From positions 1 through 8,932 of the forward strand of contig JAILZY010000123.1 in the NCBI GenBank assembly GCA_023512255.1: a DNA stretch of 8,932 nucleotides, read 5' to 3'. The stretch's first letter is position 1. Each line of letters opens with the position of its first letter. The DNA comes from a bacterium. GTDB lineage: Bacteria > SZUA-182 > DTGQ01. Made by a program: the position numbers and the translations under genes. The notes under the pieces were generated by a model. The model was not told the DNA's origin and did no database searches. It was given only the letters and a program-made list of their open reading frames with translations. This document shows, piece after piece, positions 1 through 5,943 of the stretch.

Positions 1-90
1 CTTTCTTCTCTCTTTATTTTCTCTCCTCCCCTTTATATTTTCAACATTATTTTTTCAACATGGGGAACATCTGGTTCCTTCCAAAATAGC
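1..90. other. AT-rich, pyrimidine-rich upstream spacer
   Basis: No gene is visible here. The first 40 bases are almost entirely C and T on the plus strand. A 10-base direct repeat (TTTTCAACAT) occurs at 38-47 and 52-61. A small hairpin, GGAAC-ATCTG-GTTCC, lies at 64-78 but has no T-run after it, so I do not call it a terminator. The stretch probably belongs to the end of an upstream unit or is plain spacer. Confidence 0.5.
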
Positions 91-120
91 TTGACAACGG
101 TCGAAAACATGTGATAAATA
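91..120 (+). promoter_or_regulatory. Sigma70-type promoter of the tRNA-Leu gene
   Basis: A perfect -35 hexamer TTGACA (91-96) is followed, after 18 bases, by TAAATA (115-120) as the -10. Transcription would begin near 127, about 12 bases before the mature tRNA 5' end, which is a normal leader length for a tRNA gene. The -10 lies inside the palindrome ATAAATATTTAT (114-125). Confidence 0.7.
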
Positions 121-138
121 TTTATCAAGATTGAAATT

Positions 139-224
139 GCCGGAGTGGTGGAATTGGCATACGCACGGGACTCAAAATCCCGCGGGCCTTAGCGCCCATG
201 AGGGTTCGACCCCCTCCTCCGGCA
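139..224 (+). tRNA. tRNA-Leu (anticodon CAA)
   Basis: This is a complete class II tRNA of 86 bases that reads UUG leucine codons. The acceptor stem is GCCGGAG (139-145) paired with CTCCGGC (217-223), with discriminator A at 224. The anticodon stem is CGGGA/TCCCG with loop CTCAAAA, placing the anticodon CAA at 173-175. A long variable arm, GGGC (184-187) with GCCC (194-197), is the class II hallmark shared by Leu, Ser and Tyr tRNAs. The T arm is GAGGG-TTCGACC-CCCTC (200-216). The terminal CCA is not encoded, so it must be added after transcription. The A discriminator and CAA anticodon fit leucine. Confidence 0.97.
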
Positions 225-239
225 TTTATCTTCATTACC

Positions 240-257
240 TTAAGATCCTTAAGATCC
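240..257 (+). repeat. Short tandem repeat, 9 bp x 2
   Basis: Two perfect back-to-back copies of TTAAGATCC (240-248 and 249-257) lie just downstream of the tRNA. Function is unknown. The surrounding stretch to about 310 is AT-rich spacer without a gene. Confidence 0.6.
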
Positions 258-314
258 TTTAGATATAAGTACTTAATACACCATTGCTTATAAATAATAG
301 CACCTATTTTTATC

Positions 315-343
315 TTGACAATAAAGTATGGATTGAGTACTAT
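315..343 (+). promoter_or_regulatory. Strong sigma70-like promoter without an obvious gene
   Basis: A perfect TTGACA (315-320), a 17-base spacer, then TACTAT (338-343), which differs from TATAAT at one position. The predicted start is near 350. No convincing coding gene follows before the intrinsic terminator at 532-560, which suggests an RNA product or an attenuated leader. Confidence 0.6.
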
Positions 344-349
344 TTTAAT

Positions 350-560
350 AATCAGAAAATATTATTTTTTAATATATAGATAATTGAAATATCCTATGAT
401 GAATTTCCAGCTAATTCCAAGAGTTGAGAGGTGTGGAGTTGGCTTACGGAAAAGTTTACTACTTTCAAGAAATTCAAAAGATTATGAACTTCTATAATTC
501 TTGAACCTGGTGGTCAATTTTGGTCAGTGCGAAAACGACCATGTAGGTCGTTTTTATTTT
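350..560 (+). ncRNA. Candidate small RNA or attenuated leader (unrecognised)
   Basis: The span is bounded by a near-consensus promoter (315-343) and an intrinsic terminator (532-560), giving a transcript of roughly 210 nt. A second hairpin pairs TTCAAGAA (464-471) with TTCTTGAA (498-505). The motif TGGTC occurs at 511-515 and 521-525. Either copy could pair with GACCA (537-541), which would compete with the terminator stem, so an antiterminator form is conceivable. A 33-codon reading frame (396-497) starts with two ATGs but has no ribosome binding site, so I treat it as doubtful. I do not recognise a known RNA family such as 6S, SRP RNA or a common riboswitch. Existence as a transcript is inferred, not shown. 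Confidence 0.4.
532..560 (+). terminator. Rho-independent terminator
   Basis: A 9-bp stem, AAAACGACC (532-540) with GGTCGTTTT (546-554), encloses a 5-base loop ATGTA. A T-rich tail (TTTTTATTTTT) runs from 551 to 561. It closes the candidate RNA unit at 350 and insulates the following IHF-like gene from it. Confidence 0.8.
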
Positions 561-739
561 TACGATCTTACCGTACCCCCCTAAAGAATCAGTATCGTAG
601 GTCTAATTTCCTCTGCTGGAAGATCATCTGAAGATGTTTCGTAAAGGATAAGCTTCATAAAGAATAACAATAAGAATAAACAATGACATAAGTCTTGGTG
701 GCCTTCAACATAAATTATAAAATTATTGAGGAGTTCTCT

Positions 740-1042
740 ATGACTAAAGAAGAAATTATTAGAGCCATCTGGGATCAGCTTCCGAATATTACAGTTAATG
801 AGGCCAGGCGGATATATGAAACTACCTTCAATCTCTTGAAGGAAACTCTGGTGAAGGGAGAATCTATCGAAATTAGGGGATTCGGTAAGTTTACTGTCCG
901 TGAGAAGAACAGGCGAATGGGCAGAAACCCACGTACTGGTGAGGAAGCGGTCATTGTCGAGCGAAAGGTGGTAACGTTCAAACCATCGAAGATTTTTCGG
1001 AGCATAGTCTGCAACAATAACAATAATAATGGAGAAGAGTAA
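740..1042 (+). CDS. Integration host factor / HU family DNA-binding protein
   Basis: A 100-residue nucleoid protein that binds and bends DNA as a dimer. Residues 1-45 form the helical dimerisation region. GFGKF (48-52) begins the beta sheet. GRNPRTGE (61-68) is the family signature on the beta arm, with Pro64 as the residue that intercalates DNA in HU/IHF structures. RKVVTFKPSK (75-84) resembles the IHF-alpha C-terminal block more than HU, but I cannot settle alpha versus HU. The start is the ATG at 740, because GAGGAG lies 7 bases upstream; a TTG 45 bases earlier would add residues not seen in the family. Oddly, the C-terminus extends into six consecutive Asn (92-97) and GEE. It converges with the minus-strand gene at 1133. 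Confidence 0.92.
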   Translation: MTKEEIIRAIWDQLPNITVNEARRIYETTFNLLKETLVKGESIEIRGFGKFTVREKNRRMGRNPRTGEEAVIVERKVVTFKPSKIFRSIVCNNNNNNGEE

Positions 1043-1055
1043 AGAGTTAAGGTTA

Positions 1056-1070
1056 TACGGCCTTGCCGTA
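1056..1070. terminator. Weak hairpin between convergent genes
   Basis: TACGGC (1056-1061) pairs with GCCGTA (1065-1070) around a 3-base loop, between the converging IHF-like and PH-like genes. The position suits a shared terminator, but neither strand has a proper T-run after the stem. It is only a candidate. Confidence 0.3.
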
Positions 1071-1132
1071 AAGGTAGAAAAAAGCAGTGATGATGAAGGT
1101 AAACAAAAGAGATTAGCAGGTAGAGTGTGGCT

Positions 1133-1567
1133 TTACTTCGCTTGATGGCAAAGTAATTTTGAATCAAGGTAGTCGCACAGGATTCTATCCTGAGTTCTAT
1201 CTTTCAAGATAAAGCTGAAGTTGCGGCCATGCCTGCTACTTTCGATGGTAATTTTGCCGAATCCCCTCGGATAGATATCGAATATTTCCCGATAGGGAAA
1301 CTCGTTGACTTCGATCAGGCACTTTTTCCTGATGGATAGTTTCGATTCACAAGTGAGATACACTTTCAAGATGGTGATAAGGCGCTGATTGGTAAGGATA
1401 ACCATACCGCGAGAAAATCCATTCTCGTCTGAAGCTTCAAGCATATTTTCAATAATCTCCTCATCCCATAGGATATCAGCCAGGCATGGGATTTCCTCCC
1501 GGGTTGCAAATTGCTCTCCCCTGGTTAACTTACTGATCTGGGTCTGTACTGCTTCTAATTTGTTCAT
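1133..1567 (-). CDS. Small protein with a probable bacterial PH-like domain
   Basis: A 144-residue soluble protein with no signal peptide and no membrane segment. After an N-terminal helix-like region (1-45), residues 53-66 (RGMVILTNQRLITI) match the pattern of bacterial PH-like domains: a beta hairpin reading as a 'lvlTnqRl' strand. This is followed by hydrophobic strands around 84-100 (IEVNEFPYREIFDIYP) and a Gly-flanked strand (RGFGKITIES, 101-110), then a C-terminal helix (125-138). This identification is by pattern only. Such domains bind proteins or lipids, and the biological role here is unknown. The ATG at 1567 is preceded by GGAAGAG at good spacing. The gene has its own promoter (1668-1697), so it need not be co-transcribed with the formate dehydrogenase gene upstream. 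Confidence 0.65.
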   Translation of the reverse strand: MNKLEAVQTQISKLTRGEQFATREEIPCLADILWDEEIIENMLEASDENGFSRGMVILTNQRLITILKVYLTCESKLSIRKKCLIEVNEFPYREIFDIYPRGFGKITIESSRHGRNFSFILKDRTQDRILCDYLDSKLLCHQAK

Positions 1568-1636
1568 ATATCTCTTCCTGCTTTGTCTTCCTAAGGGGTA
1601 AGTTCATGGATGCCCATGACGAATCTTTAAGAAGCG

Positions 1637-1667
1637 TTGTAAGAGACATTGAGACACTCTCTTACAA
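1637..1667. promoter_or_regulatory. Perfect inverted repeat at the transcription start: candidate operator
   Basis: TTGTAAGAGA (1637-1646) and TCTCTTACAA (1658-1667) form a perfect 10-bp inverted repeat separated by 11 bases. It directly abuts the -10 hexamer of the minus-strand promoter (1668-1673) and covers the predicted start near 1661. A repressor dimer bound there would block transcription of the PH-like gene. The start lies inside the repeat, so a DNA operator is more likely than an RNA hairpin. A second small inverted repeat, TCATGG-ATGC-CCATGA, lies at 1604-1619. Confidence 0.5.
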
Positions 1668-1697
1668 ATTATACAGGATGAGGGGGAAAAATATCAA
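1668..1697 (-). promoter_or_regulatory. Sigma70-type promoter of the PH-like gene
   Basis: On the minus strand, TTGATA (1697-1692) is followed by an 18-base spacer and a perfect TATAAT (1673-1668). The -35 begins only three bases beyond the stop codon of the formate dehydrogenase gene. The promoter supplies a leader of roughly 95 bases to the ATG at 1567. Confidence 0.65.
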
Positions 1698-1699
1698 AA

Positions 1700-4600
1700 C
1701 TAAATCTTTTCTTTTTTTACTACATTCACTAAAAAGGCTTTGGTTTCAGGGATCATGGTATTGGCATCTCCAATCGAGGGGGTAAGGATATTGGCGCTAT
1801 CTCCTTTTGCCTGAAGTCCTAGCCAGCCGAAATGCCAAGGGAGCCCTACCTGATAAATTTTTTGCCCATTAACCAGCAATGGCTGAAGCCGCTCAGTAAC
1901 CAGAGCTATAGCCTCAAGGTTACCTCGGGCGGATTTGATCAGACACAGGTCTCCGTTTTTGATTCCCTTGTCCTCAGCCAGCTCTCGGCACATTTCAATA
2001 AATACGCAAGGTTGCAGCTCTAGCAGCCAAGGCTGTCGCCGGCTAATGATTCCGGTCTGCCAATGTTCGCTGACCCGATAGGTGGTGCAGACAATAGGAA
2101 ACTTCGGATCGCAGGTCATAAATCGCATCTCACCGCTCCTGATCCCCTTTTCGCTGAGCAACTTGATCGTAGGATTCAACCGCTGAGAAGAGAGCAGATT
2201 TTTTTCAATCGGGCATTCCAGGGGTTCGTAATGTTCGGGGAAAGGACCATCAGCCATACCGGGGCCGAAAATCTGGGCTCGCCCCTCAGGCAGCAGAGTA
2301 AAGGCATAGCGGAAATCTTGCCGCTTCTGGCCGCTAGGTTCCCCCTGCGGCGGCCAATTCCCATCGGGGACATCTCCAAGCCACTGACAACCATCCCATC
2401 TGATAGCCGCCTTGGCAGGCTTGCGGGGAAGGCCATATTCATTGACCGAGGCCCGATTGTGGAGAATACGGCAATTGTTCGGCCAGGACCAAGCCCAGAA
2501 GGGATAAAGTCCAAGGCCACTTGGATCGCGACTATCCCTGCGGCTGGCCATATTCCCCTCCTGGGTATAGCTTCCACAGTATAGCCAGTTGCCGCAGGAT
2601 GTCGCTCCATCTGCCTGCAAGTAACTCTGGTCAGAAACCAAGGTCCCCTGTCTGAACATCTGGCCGTTAATGTACACATCCTTCAAGAAATAACCATTGA
2701 TTTCTTTGGCCACTCGGTGCGGATCAAAGAGTTTGAGTGTGCCATCTGGCATGATAGTTGAAAAATCCCATGACAGGTTAAGGATAGCCTCGATATTTCT
2801 GCCTCCCTTACGGCTACAAATCTCTTTTATCCGGCTCACCAGCTCAGTCATTATCTCCCCATCAGATTTAGCCTGTCCAGGAGGATCAACCGCTTGCTGG
2901 CGCCACTGCATCCACCGCCCGCTGTTGGTAATACTTCCTTCTTTTTCAAAGGAGGCGGCTGCTGGCAGCAGAAAGACCTCGGTATTGATTTCGAGAGGAT
3001 CAACACCAGGCTCTCGCCAGAAAGAGGCAGTTTCATTGTCAAAAAGGTTAACGCTGACCAGCCAGTCCAAGCTGGCTAGAGATTTTCTCACCCTGATGGC
3101 ATTGGCTCCACTGCAAGCAGGATTCTGCCCCCAGACCAGAAAGCCAGAGATCTTCCCTGAATAGATGGCGTCAAACAGCATTAGCCAGGAATAATTCTGG
3201 TCCGATTCAATCTTTGGCAGCCAATGGTAGCCAAAATCATTTTCCGGCCTGGCTGCGTCCCCAAAGAAAGCCTTAAGTAGGCTCACGGCGTAGGCCGGGT
3301 AATTTCGCAATTCATTAGCACTGTGCGGATCAGCACTTTTTGGGGTATTGAATTCCAAATATTCCTTTAGGGTAGTTTGTGAGGCGTAGGGAATTTTCAA
3401 ATATCCTGGCAGCAGCTCATACAGCAGGGAATGATCCATAGCCCCTTGAGCATTCGATTCTCCCCGCAGAGTATTGATCCCGCCGCCGGCAACACCGATA
3501 TTGCCAAGCAGCAGTTGAATGATGGCCATAGCCCTGATATTTTGCGTACCTACGGTATGCTGCGCCCAGCCAAGAGCCGAGATGATCGTTCCAGAGCGCT
3601 CAGGGCCCCTGGTAGAGGCAAAGGTACGATAAATCTTCTCAAGGAGCTCTTTTGGTGTACCGGTAATGCGAGAGACCAGCTCTGTAGTATAGCGATAAAA
3701 ATGTTTTCGCAGGAGGGTAAAAACGCAGTATGGATCCTCTAGGGTCGGATCTTTTTTAATCATGCCGCTAGGATCACGCTGAAAAGCCCAGGTGGATTTG
3801 TTATAGCTTCTAGTTTGAGGATCATAGCCGGAAAAGAGGCCGTCTAGATCATCGGGCAACTGGATCTGGGGATTTACCAGAAATGAGGCATTGGTATGGA
3901 GACGAAGGGTCTTTTCGCAATAGAGTCGATTTTCGATAATGTAGTTTATCATGCCGCCCAGAAAGGCAAGATCGGTGCCGGACCGGATCGGGGCATAGAT
4001 ATCCGCTTTGGCCGAGGTGCGGGTGAAGCGTGGGTCTACATGAATAATGATGCCCCCTCGATGTTTGGCCTCCATGATCCATTTAAACGAGATAGGGTGG
4101 TTCTCGGCTGGATTACTGCCCATGATCAGGATGACATCTGCATTCTTCAAGTCAATCCAGTGATTGGTCATGGCCCCCCGGCCAAAAGACTCGGTCAGGG
4201 CGGCTAGAGTGGAAGAGTAGCAGAGTCGGCCCTGGTGCTCAACGTAGACCAGTCCCAAGGCGCGGAGAAATTTTTGGTAAGCGTAGCACTCTTCATTATT
4301 GAGAGCAGCACTACCTATGGAAGCGATCCCTTCGGTCCGGTTTACCAGTTGATTTTTCTCATTTCGCTGAACAAAGGTTCGCTCGCGAGAGTAGTAAATA
4401 TTCTCGGCAATCCGATTCAAGGCCCAATCCCAGGAGACTTCCTTCCATTCTCTTCCCTTGGGCGCCCGGTACAGGGGCACAGTCAGCCGCTGCCGATTCT
4501 GTCCCGAAACCTGAATCAGGGCCGCTCCCTTGCTGCACAGAGCCCCCTGGTTGATGGGATGTTTCGGATCTCCCTCCACGTATATTACCTTCCCCTCCCT

Positions 4601-4789
4601 GACGTGGATCAAAAGGCCGCATCCGACAGCGCAGTAAGGGCAGATAGAGGGGATTTCCCGGCCATACTTAAGTGGCCAAGCTTTGGCCTCAGCTTTCAAG
4701 GCCGGTCTATCAAATCCTAGACTCTGAAGAACCAGTCCGGCAGTCGCGCCTGCCGATATCTTCAAAAAATCTCGTCGATTGAGCTCCAT
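1700..4789 (-). CDS. Formate dehydrogenase-N type catalytic (alpha) subunit, Cys form, Tat-exported
   Basis: A 1029-residue molybdopterin oxidoreductase that oxidises formate to CO2 on the periplasmic side. NRRDFLK (residues 4-10) before a hydrophobic stretch is a Tat signal. A 4Fe-4S site follows: CPYCAVGC (Cys50, 53, 57) and Cys85 (ALCSKG). FGRGAMTNHW (202-211) and NPAENHPISF are typical of FdnG-like proteins. The C-terminal GDANTMIPE is also the family pattern. At the selenocysteine position there is Cys190, but the next residue is Tyr191 where the E. coli enzymes have a catalytic His. The ATG start places the twin-arginine motif at the N-terminus. A TTG at 4831 has a better upstream AGGA and would add 14 residues, so the start is uncertain. 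No beta or gamma subunit gene is adjacent. Another related molybdoenzyme substrate is possible. Confidence 0.9.
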   Translation of the reverse strand: MELNRRDFLKISAGATAGLVLQSLGFDRPALKAEAKAWPLKYGREIPSICPYCAVGCGLLIHVREGKVIYVEGDPKHPINQGALCSKGAALIQVSGQNRQRLTVPLYRAPKGREWKEVSWDWALNRIAENIYYSRERTFVQRNEKNQLVNRTEGIASIGSAALNNEECYAYQKFLRALGLVYVEHQGRLCYSSTLAALTESFGRGAMTNHWIDLKNADVILIMGSNPAENHPISFKWIMEAKHRGGIIIHVDPRFTRTSAKADIYAPIRSGTDLAFLGGMINYIIENRLYCEKTLRLHTNASFLVNPQIQLPDDLDGLFSGYDPQTRSYNKSTWAFQRDPSGMIKKDPTLEDPYCVFTLLRKHFYRYTTELVSRITGTPKELLEKIYRTFASTRGPERSGTIISALGWAQHTVGTQNIRAMAIIQLLLGNIGVAGGGINTLRGESNAQGAMDHSLLYELLPGYLKIPYASQTTLKEYLEFNTPKSADPHSANELRNYPAYAVSLLKAFFGDAARPENDFGYHWLPKIESDQNYSWLMLFDAIYSGKISGFLVWGQNPACSGANAIRVRKSLASLDWLVSVNLFDNETASFWREPGVDPLEINTEVFLLPAAASFEKEGSITNSGRWMQWRQQAVDPPGQAKSDGEIMTELVSRIKEICSRKGGRNIEAILNLSWDFSTIMPDGTLKLFDPHRVAKEINGYFLKDVYINGQMFRQGTLVSDQSYLQADGATSCGNWLYCGSYTQEGNMASRRDSRDPSGLGLYPFWAWSWPNNCRILHNRASVNEYGLPRKPAKAAIRWDGCQWLGDVPDGNWPPQGEPSGQKRQDFRYAFTLLPEGRAQIFGPGMADGPFPEHYEPLECPIEKNLLSSQRLNPTIKLLSEKGIRSGEMRFMTCDPKFPIVCTTYRVSEHWQTGIISRRQPWLLELQPCVFIEMCRELAEDKGIKNGDLCLIKSARGNLEAIALVTERLQPLLVNGQKIYQVGLPWHFGWLGLQAKGDSANILTPSIGDANTMIPETKAFLVNVVKKEKI

Positions 4790-5175
4790 ACAATAGATTT
4801 TAAGCTTTGGTAAGTCTATGTTAGGCGGCAAAAAAATCCTTTATCCCGCACCGAGCTAAAATAAATCTTAGTCCTCTCTTTTATACCTTTTCGCCAAATT
4901 TGTCGCTTAAGATCAGGATGTAGTTACATAACCTTAAAGCGAAACTAAGTGGTCTTTTCGCTAAGTACGGAATCACTAACTAAAGGCCAATCTTAAGGTT
5001 TTGGCTTCAAAAGGTTATCGTTAATGTATATTTTTACTGAGCGAGAGAACCACTAAGAAGCAGGTCCTTATTAGAAAATTGATTAGAAGTTATTAGAAGA
5101 TTGTAAGGTTTGCCCTTAGGGATTTCAGTCAAGTAATTCAATAAAATAACACCCAAGAAGATAACACCAAAGATG

Positions 5176-5204
5176 TTGACACCCCTGACTATTTATGATA
5201 GAAG
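5176..5204 (+). promoter_or_regulatory. Possible promoter of the flavodoxin-like gene
   Basis: A perfect TTGACA (5176-5181) is followed after 17 bases by TAGAAG (5199-5204), a poor -10. A better-looking TATGAT (5194-5199) is too close to the -35. ATAACACC direct repeats lie just upstream, where an activator could bind. Confidence 0.35.
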
Positions 5205-5228
5205 TGAAGTAGCGGGGGTAAGTAAGAG

Positions 5229-5247
5229 CTCTGCTCAAAGAGCAGAG
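5229..5247 (+). promoter_or_regulatory. Perfect hairpin in the flavodoxin gene leader
   Basis: CTCTGCTC (5229-5236) and GAGCAGAG (5240-5247) form a perfect 8-bp stem around AAA, between the possible promoter and the start codon at 5304. There is no proper T-run, so a leader structure or protein-binding site is more likely than a terminator. Confidence 0.4.
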
Positions 5248-5303
5248 AAAAGTAGGGTTTTAAAAATCTTTTGTTTATGACAGAGTAAGGGAGGGTGAGG
5301 AGA

Positions 5304-5801
5304 ATGAAAACCATATTGATTGTATATCATTCCCGAAGCGGACATACGCAAGCCCTGGCCCAGGCGATTGCTCAAGGAGCCGAAGGGCAGGATACTCAGG
5401 TCAAGGTAAAAAAGGTCGAAGAGACGAGCAATGACGATCTTCTCCAAGCAGATGCGATCATCATCGGCTCGCCTGTTTATTTTGGCAGTATGGCTGCACC
5501 AGTCAAAGAATTAATTGACCGAAGCGTGACCATAAGAGGATCGTTGAAAAATAAGATCGGAGCAGCCTTTGTTACCTCTGGCCATGATAGCGGTGGCAAG
5601 GAGACAACCATTATGTCGATTATTCAGGCCATGCTGATTCATGAAATGATTGTTGTGGGAGATCCGATCAGCGCTGGCGGCCACTATGGAGCTGCGGCTG
5701 TGGGAGAGCCGGATCATAGGGCGATCAATCAGGGCAAAGCCCTTGGAGCCAGAGTGGCTGAGCTGGTTCATCAGTTTAAAGAAGCGGGAGCCTGGAAGTA
5801 G
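5304..5801 (+). CDS. Flavodoxin-fold protein (WrbA-like / NAD(P)H:quinone oxidoreductase type)
   Basis: A 165-residue cytoplasmic protein expected to bind FMN and act in electron transfer or quinone reduction. The phosphate-binding loop is YHSRSGHTQ (8-16) after the first strand MKTILIVY. GSPVYFGSMAAPVKELID (55-72) is the second flavin-contacting region, typical of the WrbA/flavodoxin_2 group. TSGHDSGGKETT (91-102) and HYGAAAVGEPD (127-137) occupy the third and fourth loops. It is shorter than WrbA (about 198 residues) and nearer to single-domain flavodoxins, so the exact reaction is open. The ATG at 5304 is chosen because it opens directly on the first beta strand and has GGGAGGG and GAGGAG upstream; an in-frame GTG lies 9 bases earlier. 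It is divergent from the formate dehydrogenase gene. Confidence 0.88.
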   Translation: MKTILIVYHSRSGHTQALAQAIAQGAEGQDTQVKVKKVEETSNDDLLQADAIIIGSPVYFGSMAAPVKELIDRSVTIRGSLKNKIGAAFVTSGHDSGGKETTIMSIIQAMLIHEMIVVGDPISAGGHYGAAAVGEPDHRAINQGKALGARVAELVHQFKEAGAWK

Positions 5802-5814
5802 AAAATGAGCGAAA

Positions 5815-5826
5815 AGTTGGCCAACT
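5815..5826. repeat. 12-bp perfect palindrome after the flavodoxin gene
   Basis: AGTTGGCCAACT lies 14 bases beyond the stop codon. It has no loop and no T-run, so it would not serve as a standard terminator. It immediately precedes the first copy of the 32-bp repeat. Confidence 0.5.
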
Positions 5827-5827
5827 C

Positions 5828-5920
5828 GACTGTTGACCCTCATGTGTTAGGATAGCGAGAGATTGCGGCCGCCGCGGCCGCGGCAGAAGACTGTTGGCCC
5901 TTATGTGCTAGGATAGCGAG
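5828..5920 (+). repeat. Two 32-bp direct repeats flanking a GC-only palindromic core
   Basis: Copy 1 (5828-5859) and copy 2 (5889-5920) differ at only three of 32 positions. Both begin GACTGTTG and end TAGGATAGCGAG. The 29 bases between include 20 consecutive G/C bases (5865-5884). These contain two GCGGCCGC octamers (5865-5872 and 5874-5881) and a 14-bp palindrome (5871-5884). Both the repeat and the GC core are unlike the AT-rich surroundings. I recognise no known repeat family. With only two copies and a palindromic spacer it is not a CRISPR array. Confidence 0.75.
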
Positions 5921-5943
5921 CAGGTGAGCTGTCTGAATAATTT

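Larger units (their letters stand above)
4790..5303. other. Divergent control region between the formate dehydrogenase and flavodoxin-like genes
   Basis: About 500 bases with no credible gene, carrying many repeats. AACCTTAA (4930-4937) is complementary to TTAAGGTT (4993-5000), and ATAACCTT (4928-4935) is complementary to AAGGTTAT (5011-5018). Inside these lie AGCGAAA (4938-4944) with TTTCGCT (4956-4962), and GCCAA (4986-4990) with TTGGC (5001-5005). Three ATTAGAA copies begin at 5070, 5082 and 5092, spaced about one helical turn apart. ATAACACC occurs at 5146-5153 and 5161-5168. No convincing minus-strand promoter for the dehydrogenase gene could be picked out, and no sigma54 motif was seen. 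Confidence 0.5.

Noticed and set aside
396-497. 33-codon frame beginning ATG ATG inside the candidate RNA
   Set aside because: There is no ribosome binding site and no recognisable sequence. It is kept only as a possible leader peptide in the finding on that region.
775-1167. 130-residue minus-strand frame over the IHF-like gene
   Set aside because: It is antisense to the conserved IHF signature and overlaps the end of the PH-like gene. The low-complexity leucine run comes from the AAT repeat read backwards.
1389-1601. 70-residue plus-strand frame opposite the PH-like gene
   Set aside because: The minus-strand gene has a better start, ribosome binding site and promoter. The plus frame lacks all three.
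2063-2584. 173-residue plus-strand frame and several others opposite the formate dehydrogenase gene
   Set aside because: They are antisense shadows of a clearly real, motif-rich gene and show no recognisable domains of their own.
5828-5920. CRISPR array of two repeats
   Set aside because: There are only two copies, the single spacer is a GC palindrome, and no cas gene is nearby.
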